Source: Bradyrhizobium manausense
GTDB taxonomy: Bacteria; Pseudomonadota; Alphaproteobacteria; Rhizobiales; Xanthobacteraceae
Direction: 5' to 3'
Length of the DNA stretch: 64,000 nt
Assembly (NCBI RefSeq): GCF_018130615.1
Contig: NZ_JAFCKB010000013.1
Span: 62,001-126,000 of the forward strand
The stretch's first letter is position 1. Every line of letters begins with the position of its first letter. The position numbers and the translations under genes are program-made. Shown here in pieces: positions 38,031 to 45,586 of this stretch. The notes beneath the pieces are model-generated. The model was not told where the DNA came from. It saw only the letters and a program-made list of their open reading frames with translations, and ran no database searches.

Positions 38031-38816
38031 CTACAGCCGAAACTCGTTCGTGAGTTCGCCGATGCCGTCGATCGCAATGGTCACGGTATTCACCGGCTCC
38101 TTCATTACGCCGACGCCGACCGAGGTGCCGACGGCGATGAGGTCGCCGGGGAGCAGGGTCATGTCGTGCGAGATCTTGCTGACGAGGGCTTGCGCACTGA
38201 AGATCATGTCGGAGATCGGATAGTTCTGCCGCTCGGCGCCGTTGAGGATGGTGCGGACGGTGAGCTTGGCCGGATCGAGGCCGGTCGCGATGACCGGACC
38301 GAACGGGCCGTAATCGTCGATGCCCTTGGCGCGGGCCCATTGCGGGAAGGTGGGGTCGCTGGTCAGGATATCGTTGGCGGTGATGTCGTTGACGCAGGTG
38401 TAGCCGAAGATGAAGCCGTCGGCCTCATCAGGCGAGACGCGCGCGCAAGTCTTGCCGATGACGATGCCGAGCTCGCCCTCATAGGTGGTCTTGCCGTCGT
38501 AATAAGAGGGGCGGCGGATTACGGCCCCCGGCGTCGTGATGGTGGTGGTCGCCTTGAGCAGATAGAGCGGCTCCGGCGGCTCGGGCTGATTGAGTTTCGC
38601 CGCGAGCGCGTGAAAATTGTTCCAGAGCGCGACGATCTTGCTGGGCGCGCAGGGCGCCAGAAGCTCGACCTCCGACAACGCCAGAATCTTGCCGGTGGCC
38701 GCGTTGCGTCCGAACATCTCGCCTTCATGCACGCTGATGCCTGACGCGGTCAGCGTGCCGAAGCCCGTGGTGCCGGCGTGACGGAAGCGGAGCCACTGTT
38801 TCATCTCGCCCGCCAT
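38031..38816 (-). CDS. Fumarylacetoacetate hydrolase family protein
   Basis: The protein has 261 residues from ATG 38816, whose first base is the last of the panE-like stop codon (TGATG); ATG 38804 is an alternative. The FAH fold is shown by KIVALWNNFHALA, the metal ligands in YEGELGIVIGK (two Glu) and NDITANDI (Asp), and the C-terminal GDLIAVGTSVGVGVM. Family members are Mg-dependent hydrolases, decarboxylases or hydratases of acylpyruvates and 2-oxo acids. Coupling with a ketopantoate-reductase-like enzyme suggests work on a branched 2-oxo acid, which is inference. Confidence 0.9.
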   Translation of the reverse strand: MAGEMKQWLRFRHAGTTGFGTLTASGISVHEGEMFGRNAATGKILALSEVELLAPCAPSKIVALWNNFHALAAKLNQPEPPEPLYLLKATTTITTPGAVIRRPSYYDGKTTYEGELGIVIGKTCARVSPDEADGFIFGYTCVNDITANDILTSDPTFPQWARAKGIDDYGPFGPVIATGLDPAKLTVRTILNGAERQNYPISDMIFSAQALVSKISHDMTLLPGDLIAVGTSVGVGVMKEPVNTVTIAIDGIGELTNEFRL

Positions 38817-39835
38817 CACGCCACCGCCAGCGCGCGAGGATCCGATGGTGCCGACACGCCGTCATAGAGCCCGGCGATACGGGCGCGCTGGGTCACCATC
38901 GCCAGCACGGAATCGAGCGCAGGCGTCGGGATCCTGGTCAGGCGCCCCATCTCCTGCACCACGGTGACGAGCGGGTCGATCTCCATCGGGCGGCCGCGCT
39001 CGAGATCCTGCAGCATCGAGGTCTTGTGTGCGCCGACCTTGCGGGCGCCTTCGATGCGGCGCTCGACGTCGACGCGGAACTTGACGCCGAAGGTCTCAGC
39101 GATCGCCTGCGTCTCCACCATGATCGCGCGCGACAGCGCCCGCGTGGACGGATCGGTGCAGATCACGTCGAGGGTTGCGTGGGTGAGGGCGCTGATCGGA
39201 TTGAAGCAGACATTGCCCCATAGCTTGAGCCAGATCTCGTCGCGGATGCGGTCGAGCACCGGTGCCTTCAGCCCGGCTGCGACGAAGAGATCGGCAAGGC
39301 GCTGCACGTCGCTCGTGATCTCACCGGAGGGCTCGCCGAGCGGAAAATTGTTGCCATAGACGTGGCGGATCACGCCGGGCGCCTCGATCTCGGTGGCGGG
39401 GTAGACGATGCAGCCGATGGCGCGTTCGGCGCCAAGCTCGCGCCATTGCCGTCCGCCGGGATCGATGCTCTCCAGTGTCGAGTTCTCGTGCTCGCCGCCG
39501 TGCTTGTGGAAGTACCAATAGGGGATGCCGTTGACCGCGGTGACGATGCGGGTGTGGGGCCCGAGCAGCGGCTGCATCTTCTCGATCACGCCGGTGATTG
39601 AATGCGCCTTCAGCGTGACGATGACGTAGTCCTGCACGCCCAGCTCTGCCGCGTTGTCGGTGCAGCGCGGATGGACGGTGTGCTCCTCCTCGCCGGCCAG
39701 CAGCGTGAGGCCGCGCTCGCGCATGGCGGCGAGGTGGGCGCCGCGTGCGACCAGGCTGACGTCAGCGCCTGCGCGCGCCAGCTGCACGCCGAGATATCCG
39801 CCGATCGCGCCGGCGCCATAGATGCAGATCTTCAT
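38816..39835 (-). CDS. 2-dehydropantoate 2-reductase family protein
   Basis: The 339-residue protein starts with the NADP-binding motif GAGAIGGYLGVQLARAGADV. The C-domain has IWLKLWGNVCFNPISALT, with the family's catalytic Lys and a conserved Asn, and later GRPMEIDPLV, the usual family ending. PanE reduces ketopantoate in pantothenate synthesis, but many genomes carry several paralogues. Being coupled to an FAA hydrolase rather than to pan genes suggests a catabolic 2-oxo acid reductase. GAGGA precedes its ATG. Confidence 0.88.
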   Translation of the reverse strand: MKICIYGAGAIGGYLGVQLARAGADVSLVARGAHLAAMRERGLTLLAGEEEHTVHPRCTDNAAELGVQDYVIVTLKAHSITGVIEKMQPLLGPHTRIVTAVNGIPYWYFHKHGGEHENSTLESIDPGGRQWRELGAERAIGCIVYPATEIEAPGVIRHVYGNNFPLGEPSGEITSDVQRLADLFVAAGLKAPVLDRIRDEIWLKLWGNVCFNPISALTHATLDVICTDPSTRALSRAIMVETQAIAETFGVKFRVDVERRIEGARKVGAHKTSMLQDLERGRPMEIDPLVTVVQEMGRLTRIPTPALDSVLAMVTQRARIAGLYDGVSAPSDPRALAVA

Positions 39836-39897
39836 GAAATCCTCGCGGGACTAAGTTGGCAACTGGTTCGATTGATCGGGCCACAGCTTCTCTGCAC

Positions 39898-40027
39898 CGC
39901 TCCCGCTTGCGGGAGAGGTCGGCGCGCTCGAAGAGCGCGGCGGGTGAGGGGTTCTATCCTCCTGGGGAGTCTCCCTAGCGGAGACACCCTCTCCCCAACC
40001 CTCTCCCGCAAGCGGGAGAGGGGGCCA
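39898..40027. repeat. Compound palindromic repeat with CTCCCGC/GCGGGAG hairpins
   Basis: CTCCCGCTTGCGGGAG (39900-39915) and CTCTCCCGCAAGCGGGAGAG (40001-40020) are each palindromic and complement each other across the element. Inside lie GCGCGCTCGAAGAGCGCG and a third hairpin, GTCTCC/GGAGAC. The element fills most of the 206 bases between the CBS protein stop and the reductase start. It has no T-run of terminator type. Confidence 0.75.
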
Positions 40028-40041
40028 GGAAGAGCGTCGCT

Positions 40042-40470
40042 TTAAGCGGCTGCTTGCGGCGAGCCGTTGAGCGCCTCGTCGACGGCAGCCGCGATGTCGC
40101 GCATGCTGATGACGGAGACGAGGCTGTAGTCGTCGATCACGGGCAGGTGCCGGATGTGATTCCGGTTCATCAGATGCCTGACGTGCTCGATCGTGTCTGA
40201 GGAGGTGCAGGAGACGAGCTGCTGCACCGAGACGAGTTGCGAGACCTTGACGTTGACGGCGCCCGCACCGTGCTCGGCAACCGCGCGCACCACGTCGCGC
40301 TCGGTGAACATGCCGACCGCGGTGTTGCCTTCGGAGCGGACCACGTCCTTCACCACCAGCGCGCTGATGTTGTTGGCCCGCATCAGCTTGGCGGCGATAC
40401 CCACCGTTTCGTTCATTCGCACCGTGACAACGCGCGGCGTCTTCTTGCGCAGAATGTCTCCGACCAGCAT
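40042..40470 (-). CDS. CBS-domain protein
   Basis: From ATG 40470, preceded by GGAGG, the protein has 142 residues made almost wholly of two CBS motifs (about 7-65 and 75-130), including ALVVKDVV, GMFTERDVVRAVAEHG and RHLPVIDDYSLVSVISMRDI. CBS pairs bind adenine nucleotides and report energy status. It sits downstream of an oxalate/formate antiporter, but an intrinsic terminator separates them and its own promoter carries the shared 17-bp operator, so it belongs to the same regulon. A role in controlling oxalate use is inference. Confidence 0.88.
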   Translation of the reverse strand: MLVGDILRKKTPRVVTVRMNETVGIAAKLMRANNISALVVKDVVRSEGNTAVGMFTERDVVRAVAEHGAGAVNVKVSQLVSVQQLVSCTSSDTIEHVRHLMNRNHIRHLPVIDDYSLVSVISMRDIAAAVDEALNGSPQAAA

Positions 40471-40503
40471 TGCAACCTCCCTGGGTGAATGATGAGGGAA
40501 GTG

Positions 40504-40528
40504 TGGTATACATAATGCCAAACGTCAA
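40504..40528 (-). promoter_or_regulatory. 17-bp operator plus -35-like hexamer upstream of the CBS gene
   Basis: On the plus strand TGGTATACATAATGCCA (40504-40520) is followed by two bases and CGTCAA (40523-40528), which reads TTGACG on the minus strand. The 17-mer is an inverted repeat of the form TGGYAT-N5-ATRCCA. It is one of four copies in this region, all two bases downstream of the -35-like hexamer. Confidence 0.6.
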
Positions 40529-40606
40529 GCGTTGGATTTGGCTGATCCGAAAAATCTTGCGGCAGCATTGCTGACGTTTGTCATCGCAAAGCCAAAGCAG
40601 AAGACA

Positions 40607-40634
40607 ACAAAAAAGGGGCGCATCGCTGCGCCCC
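40607..40634 (-). terminator. Intrinsic terminator after the first oxalate/formate antiporter
   Basis: On the minus strand GGGGCGCAGCGATGCGCCCC is followed by TTTTTTG. This is a strong hairpin with a U-run, 30 bases after the antiporter stop, and it separates that gene from the CBS gene. Confidence 0.88.
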
Positions 40635-40664
40635 TCTCGATCGACGTGGAAGGTGTGTGGCGGC

Positions 40665-41987
40665 TCAAGCCGTCTCGGTCTTTGCACCCGCCGTTGCGGT
40701 GTTGGCGCTCTCGGCTTCCTTGCCCAGGATGAAGGAGCGGCGCAGCGGCTTGATCACGAACAGCGCCATCAGCGCGGCCGTCGCGTTCAGCGCCACAGCC
40801 ACCACGAACACGGCCTTCCAGCCATAGGCGGCCGAGATCACGCTTGCGAGCGGGACGAGCAGGGAGGCGGTGCCCTTCGCGGTGTAGAGCATGCCGTTGT
40901 TGGTGGTCGCGAATTTCGAGCCGAAAGTGTCGCCGCAGGTCGCGGGGAACAGCGAGTAGATCTCGCCGAACACGCCGAAATACACCGCAGTGGCCAGCAC
41001 GAACACGACCGGGACATGGCCATAGGCCGACAGCGTCAGCAGCATCAAAGCGGCGGTGCCGAAGGCGATGAACATGGTGTTCTCGCGGCCGATCGTGTCA
41101 GACACGAAGCCGAAGAACGGGCGGCCGAAGCCGTCGAAGATGCGGTCGAGCGAGATCGCGAAGGTCAACGCCGCCATCTGGAAGCCGGCGAGCGAGACCG
41201 GCGTGTCGGCGATCTTGAAGTCGTGAGCGATCGGCGCGATCTGCGCCGCGGTCATCAGACCGCCGGAGGCGACCATGACGAAGACGAGATACATCACCCA
41301 GAAAATCGGGGCGCGCAGCACTTGCGGCGGGGTGAAGTCGATCTTGGTCTGCGGCAGATTGAGCTGCTTCTTCTTCGGCGGGATCGAGATCCGTGGCGGC
41401 TGGATGAAGAAGGCGAGCACGAAGACGATCACGCCCTGGCCGATGCCGAAGGTGAGGAACGCGTGCTGATAGCCGCTCGAGACGATCATGGCCGCGATCG
41501 GTACCACGGTGAGGGCCGCGCCCGCGCCGAAGCCGGCAGCCGTCGCGCCGGCGGCGAGGCCGCGGCGGTCGGGAAACCATTTCAGCGCGTTGCCGACGCA
41601 AGTGCCGTATACCGCGCCCGCGCCCATGCCACCGATGACGGCCGCCGTGTAGAGCAGGGGAAGCGAGTCAGCGAAGGAGTTGAGCACCCAGGACAGCGCG
41701 ATCATCACGCCGCCGAACATGATGACGACGCGTGGGCCGTATTTGTCGACGAACCACGCCTCGACCGGCACCAGCCAAGTCTCGGTGACGACGAAGACGG
41801 TGAAAGCGAGCTGGATCGCGGCGCGACCCCAATGATGTGCGTGATCGATCGGATCGACGAACAGCGTCCAGCCGTATTGCAAGTTGGCAATCATCGCCAT
41901 GCAGACGATGCCCATCGCGAGTTGGAGCCAACGGAAACCTGTGCGAAGCGGCGCGGCCGTGACGGCGCCATCCGTGCTGGAAATCAT
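40665..41987 (-). CDS. oxlT: Oxalate/formate antiporter family MFS transporter (first copy)
   Basis: From ATG 41987, preceded by GGGAGG, the protein has 440 residues and 12 membrane helices. Family marks are LQYGWTLFVDPI in helix 1, the MFS loop DKYGPRVVIMFGG, VYGTCVGNALKWFPDRRGLAAG and EIYSLFPATCGDTFGSK. OxlT exchanges external oxalate for formate made from it, and so can generate a proton gradient when coupled to Oxc. Substrate is inferred from family and from frc/oxc in the same window. It is a clear paralogue of the next gene. The upstream region carries the shared operator. Confidence 0.9.
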   Translation of the reverse strand: MISSTDGAVTAAPLRTGFRWLQLAMGIVCMAMIANLQYGWTLFVDPIDHAHHWGRAAIQLAFTVFVVTETWLVPVEAWFVDKYGPRVVIMFGGVMIALSWVLNSFADSLPLLYTAAVIGGMGAGAVYGTCVGNALKWFPDRRGLAAGATAAGFGAGAALTVVPIAAMIVSSGYQHAFLTFGIGQGVIVFVLAFFIQPPRISIPPKKKQLNLPQTKIDFTPPQVLRAPIFWVMYLVFVMVASGGLMTAAQIAPIAHDFKIADTPVSLAGFQMAALTFAISLDRIFDGFGRPFFGFVSDTIGRENTMFIAFGTAALMLLTLSAYGHVPVVFVLATAVYFGVFGEIYSLFPATCGDTFGSKFATTNNGMLYTAKGTASLLVPLASVISAAYGWKAVFVVAVALNATAALMALFVIKPLRRSFILGKEAESANTATAGAKTETA

Positions 41988-42087
41988 CAACAACCTCCCA
42001 AGCGCCTGTCTGGTCACGACCCGCTCGGCCAATATGACGGAGTGTCGCAAATATTGTGGCTTATCGTCGCAAGCGCGGCAGGCAGCT

Positions 42088-42112
42088 TGGTATACCATAT
42101 TCCAGAATGCAA
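42088..42112 (-). promoter_or_regulatory. 17-bp operator plus -35-like hexamer upstream of the first antiporter
   Basis: TGGTATACCATATTCCA (42088-42104) contains the perfect palindrome TGGTATACCA. Two bases later ATGCAA (42107-42112) reads TTGCAT on the minus strand. The site lies 101 bases before the antiporter start and has the same geometry as the other three copies. Confidence 0.6.
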
Positions 42113-42186
42113 GCCCTATCTTGGGGGAGGGCTCAGGAAATGTGCAGGGTTCCTTCGGGTTTACGGTATCAAGGTATATTCTGGTA

Positions 42187-42219
42187 AAACGAAAACGCCC
42201 GGCCGTGAGGCCGGGCGTC
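42187..42219 (-). terminator. Intrinsic terminator after the second antiporter
   Basis: On the minus strand CGCCCGGCCTCACGGCCGGGCG is a perfect nine-base stem (quoted arms CGCCCGGCC and GGCCGGGCG), followed by TTTTCGTTTT. It lies 29 bases after the stop of the second antiporter. Confidence 0.88.
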
Positions 42220-42247
42220 GTCCGCCGGATGGTTTCCAAGCGCGATG

Positions 42248-43537
42248 TCAGATGGTCGATTGCGCGACCACGACCTTGCGCCAGGGCTTGAGCACCACGA
42301 GCGCCAGCAGCGAGGCCAGGATGTTGGCGCCGGCTGCGAGGATGAACACGTTGTCCCAATGGCCGGAGGTCTGCTGCACGTAGTTCGCAAGCGGCACCAG
42401 CAGCGCGGCGGTGCCCTTCGCGGTGTAGAGCAAGCCGGCATTTGTGGTCGCGAACTTCGCGCCGAACGTGTCGGTGCAGGTCGAGGGGAACAGCGAGTAG
42501 ATCTCGCCCCAGGCGAAGAACACGAAGCCGGACAGGATCACGAACCAGATCGGATCATGGCCCCAGAGATAGAGCATCCAGATGCCGACGCCTTCCATGC
42601 CGAAGGCGACGAACATCGTGTTCTCGCGGCCGATCATGTCGGAGATCCAGCCGAAGAAGGGACGGGTCAGGCCGTTGAGCACGCGATCGATGGTCGCTGC
42701 GAACGTCACCGCAGTCATTGTCATGCCGATCAGCGTGACCGGCACCGCGTCGACCTTCCAGTCGACCGCGATCGGCTTCAGGTTCGCCGTCACCATCAAG
42801 CCGCCGGCGCCGACGATCACGAACATGAAGTACATCAACCAGAAGATCGGCTGACGCAGGACTTCCGTCGGCTGGTAGTTGCGCCGCGTCTGCAACAGCG
42901 CGGCATTCGCCACCACGTTCGGCACCTGGCCTGCCTTCGGCGCCAGCAGGAAGAAGGCGAGAATGCAGATGATGATGCCTTGTCCGAGGCCGAAATAGAG
43001 GAAGGTGGTCTGGAAGCCGCTATCCTTGATCATGGCCTGGATCGGCGCGACGGTGAGCGCAGAGCCCGCACCGAAGCCGGCAGCGGTGATGCCGGCTGCG
43101 AGACCGCGCTTGTCGGGAAACCATTTCAGCGCGTTGCCGACGCAGGTGCCGTAGACGCCGCCGGCGCCGATGCCCGCGACGATCATGCCGAGATAGTAGC
43201 CGTTGAGCGTGGTCGCCTGCGCGTTGATCGCCCAGCCGATCGCGCAGAGCACGCCGCCGACGAGCACGACGATGCGCGGGCCGTATTTGTCGACAAACCA
43301 TCCTTCGACCGGCACGAGCCAGGTCTCGAACAAAACAAAGAGAGTAAAGGCCCACTGGATCGACGCGCGATCCCAGCCGAATTTCTTCTGGATGTCGGGG
43401 ACGAAGAACGTCCAGCCATATTGGTAATTGGCGATCATCACCATGGCCGCTACGCCGATCGCCAGTTGCGCCCAGCGATACGTGTCGCTGACGCGTGCGG
43501 CCGTAGGAGCCGTTGTTGTCTGCACCATGTCCGTCAT
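42248..43537 (-). CDS. oxlT: Oxalate/formate antiporter family MFS transporter (second copy)
   Basis: From ATG 43537, preceded by GGAGG, the protein has 429 residues and 12 predicted helices. It shares with the first copy NYQYGWTFFVPDI, DKYGPRIVVLVGG, GTCVGNALKWFPDKRGLAAG and EIYSLFPSTCTDTFGAK, so the two arose by duplication but have since diverged widely. Each has its own operator and terminator, so they are separate transcripts. Different affinity or different partner (oxalate, formate, or another dicarboxylate) is possible. A second in-frame ATG lies three codons later. Confidence 0.9.
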   Translation of the reverse strand: MTDMVQTTTAPTAARVSDTYRWAQLAIGVAAMVMIANYQYGWTFFVPDIQKKFGWDRASIQWAFTLFVLFETWLVPVEGWFVDKYGPRIVVLVGGVLCAIGWAINAQATTLNGYYLGMIVAGIGAGGVYGTCVGNALKWFPDKRGLAAGITAAGFGAGSALTVAPIQAMIKDSGFQTTFLYFGLGQGIIICILAFFLLAPKAGQVPNVVANAALLQTRRNYQPTEVLRQPIFWLMYFMFVIVGAGGLMVTANLKPIAVDWKVDAVPVTLIGMTMTAVTFAATIDRVLNGLTRPFFGWISDMIGRENTMFVAFGMEGVGIWMLYLWGHDPIWFVILSGFVFFAWGEIYSLFPSTCTDTFGAKFATTNAGLLYTAKGTAALLVPLANYVQQTSGHWDNVFILAAGANILASLLALVVLKPWRKVVVAQSTI

Positions 43538-43587
43538 GAATCCTCCAATAGCGCTTCTGTTTTTTTGAGCGAGCGTTGGCGGCATTG

Positions 43588-43612
43588 TTGTATTCATTAT
43601 GCCAAGCTTCAA
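43588..43612 (-). promoter_or_regulatory. 17-bp operator plus -35-like hexamer upstream of the second antiporter
   Basis: TTGTATTCATTATGCCA (43588-43604) matches the CBS-gene copy at 14 of 17 positions; two bases later CTTCAA (43607-43612) reads TTGAAG on the minus strand. With a 17-base spacer the -10 would be AACAAT. The site is 51 bases before the ATG. Confidence 0.62.
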
Positions 43613-43786
43613 GCGCGCGTCGGCCCATTGTGCGCTTATGACGCAACCCCGTTTGCGAGACCGCGCGAATGTGCCGATTCCCAAATAGAAATGGCCCCGC
43701 AGAGCGGAGCCATTCTTCAAAAGTAGGAGTTCGCTGGTTTTACAACCGGCGCGACAATTCGACGCGCCGCGGTCTCGCGTGGGACC

Positions 43787-43924
43787 CTAGAGGCCGAAGC
43801 GCGGCAGATCGCCGTTGTGGTTGGAGATCTCGGCGCTCGCCATCAGGAAGCGGTCAACGGCGGCCATGAAGCGGGCGAACAGCGAGGCGGAGGGCGCGAA
43901 CGCAACGGAAGCGGTCTTGGACAT
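43787..43924 (-). CDS. Small protein of 45 aa under the shared oxalate-region operator
   Basis: An ATG at 43924, six bases after AAAGGG, opens a 45-codon frame: MSKTASVAFAPSASLFARFM, then an amphipathic helix (VDRFLMASAEIS) and the end NHNGDLPRFGL. It has no signal peptide or long hydrophobic span. I believe similar tiny proteins occur in Bradyrhizobium, but could not check. Its leader carries a hairpin next to the ribosome binding site and the fourth copy of the 17-bp operator, so it seems to be a member of the antiporter regulon. Function unknown. Confidence 0.7.
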   Translation of the reverse strand: MSKTASVAFAPSASLFARFMAAVDRFLMASAEISNHNGDLPRFGL

Positions 43925-43939
43925 TGGAATTCCCTTTCT

Positions 43940-43964
43940 TGAGACAGACAGTCTTGCTGTCTCA
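43940..43964 (-). promoter_or_regulatory. Leader hairpin beside the ribosome binding site of the 45-aa gene
   Basis: TGAGACAG (43940-43947) and CTGTCTCA (43957-43964) are exact reverse complements with a nine-base loop. In the minus-strand transcript the hairpin ends directly before AAGAAAGGG, the ribosome binding site, so it could affect translation or mRNA stability. Confidence 0.5.
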
Positions 43965-43980
43965 CTTCGAGGGTTGTTTT

Positions 43981-44003
43981 ATGTATACCAGATGCCAATG
44001 TCC
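43981..44003 (-). promoter_or_regulatory. Fourth 17-bp operator copy, upstream of the 45-aa gene
   Basis: ATGTATACCAGATGCCA (43981-43997) keeps GTATAC and ATGCCA of the consensus at the right distance. The hexamer two bases on reads ATGGAC on the minus strand, the poorest of the four. The site lies 57 bases before the 45-aa start and could also affect the divergent Hsp70-like gene at 44222; the rest of this 297-base gap shows nothing clear. Confidence 0.5.
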
Positions 44004-44221
44004 ATGCATGCCATTGCATAGCAGCATGGGGATTGCCGCATTGCAGCATAATGCTTCGTTAAAATGGGTCGCTTGGGGCCCAAAAGGTGTCATTTCGGGC
44101 TCCAGGGACCAGAACACTGGCTCCGGGCCACTACGGCTGGGCTCCTAACCCGGCTCTTGGCACCGCAGTGCAAAACGGCTAGTGGTTCGCCCCCTTCTCC
44201 AATCATCTGTCAGAGTGGTTC

Positions 44222-45550
44222 ATGTCGAGCGCCTCGCCCGCCGTCTCGATCGGCATCGATTTTGGGACCAGCAACACCGTCGTCGCGCTGGCGGCGGACG
44301 ACCGCCGGGTCGAAGCCATCCGGTTCGACCATGGCGGCCAGCGCCACAGCGTCTATGTCTCGGCCTTGTGCTTCTGGGAGGACCGGCCGGGCGCCGGCGC
44401 CCAGGCTGAAGGCGGCCCGTGGGCGATCGAGCAGTTTCTCGAAGGCCGCCACGTCTACCGCTTTCTGCAGTCGTTCAAGACTTTCGCGGCGAGTTCCAGC
44501 TTCAACACCACCCAGGTGTTCCGGCAGCGCTTCAAGTTCGAGGATATTTTGGCGGCGTTCCTGCGGACGCTGGCGCGCCATGGCGGCGAGAAGTTCGGCT
44601 TCGAGGCGGCCAACATCACGGTCGGCCGCCCCGTGCGCTTTGCCGGCGGCAATCCCGACGATGATCTCGCCATGCAGCGCTACCGCGCCGCGTTCGAGCG
44701 CTTGGGCGCCGGCCATGCCCGCTATGTCTACGAGCCCGTGGGCGCGGCGTTCTCCTTTGCCCGCCGTCTCGAGCGCGATGCCACCGTGCTGGTCGCGGAT
44801 TTCGGCGGCGGCACCAGCGATTTCTCGGTGATGCGCTTCTCGCGCGCCGGCGGTCATTTGCGTGCCGAGCCGCTTGGTCACGCCGGCATCGGGGTTGCGG
44901 GCGACACGTTCGACTATCGCATCGTCGATCATGTCGTCTCGCCACGGCTGGGCAAGGGGTCGAGCTTCCGTTCGTTCGACAAGGTGCTGCCGATCCCGAA
45001 CAGCCACTACACCAACCTCGCGCGCTGGCATCAGCTCGCGCTGATGAAGAGCAACGGCGATCTGCGCGAGCTCAGGGAGCTTGCGCGCACCGCGCTGAAG
45101 CCTGACCTGCTCGAGGATTTCATCACCATCGTCGATCTCGATCTCGGCTTTTCGCTGTATCGCGCGGTGTCGGACGCCAAGGTCGCGCTGTCGGCCAAGG
45201 ACGAAGTCGACTTCCGCTTCAAGGGCGGCGGCGTCGACATCGGCTCCACCATCACGCGGAAAAACTTCGATGCCTGGATTGCCGACGACATCGCGCGGCT
45301 CGGCGCCACGGTCGACAAGGTGCTAGGCGAAGCCCGCGTCACCGCGCGCGAGGTCGAGAAGGTGTTCTTGACCGGCGGCACCTCGTTCGTGCCCGCGGTG
45401 CGGAAACTGTTCGCCGACCGATTCGGCAACGAGCGGCTGATGTCGGGCGACCAGTTCGAGTCGATCGCCTATGGCCTGGCGTTGATCGGGCACAGCGCGG
45501 AGCCGGATCGCTGGACCGCGGACGGCGGACTGAAGAAGGCGGGCGCATAG
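44222..45550 (+). CDS. Hsp70-family ATPase, YegD-like, without a substrate-binding domain
   Basis: The 442-residue protein has the actin/Hsp70 ATPase fold only: phosphate-1 loop IGIDFGTSNTVVALA, phosphate-2 loop VLVADFGGGTSDFSV, and the adenosine motif VFLTGGTSFVPAVRKLF. It is about 200 residues shorter than DnaK and lacks the C-terminal peptide-binding half, as in YegD. YegD proteins are presumed chaperone-like, but their clients are unknown. It is convergent with the GntR gene, 36 bases away, and divergent from the 45-aa gene. Confidence 0.88.
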   Translation: MSSASPAVSIGIDFGTSNTVVALAADDRRVEAIRFDHGGQRHSVYVSALCFWEDRPGAGAQAEGGPWAIEQFLEGRHVYRFLQSFKTFAASSSFNTTQVFRQRFKFEDILAAFLRTLARHGGEKFGFEAANITVGRPVRFAGGNPDDDLAMQRYRAAFERLGAGHARYVYEPVGAAFSFARRLERDATVLVADFGGGTSDFSVMRFSRAGGHLRAEPLGHAGIGVAGDTFDYRIVDHVVSPRLGKGSSFRSFDKVLPIPNSHYTNLARWHQLALMKSNGDLRELRELARTALKPDLLEDFITIVDLDLGFSLYRAVSDAKVALSAKDEVDFRFKGGGVDIGSTITRKNFDAWIADDIARLGATVDKVLGEARVTAREVEKVFLTGGTSFVPAVRKLFADRFGNERLMSGDQFESIAYGLALIGHSAEPDRWTADGGLKKAGA

Positions 45551-45586
45551 CCCGCGTTCGCGCCGCGCGGCAAGTTCGAAGCAGCG

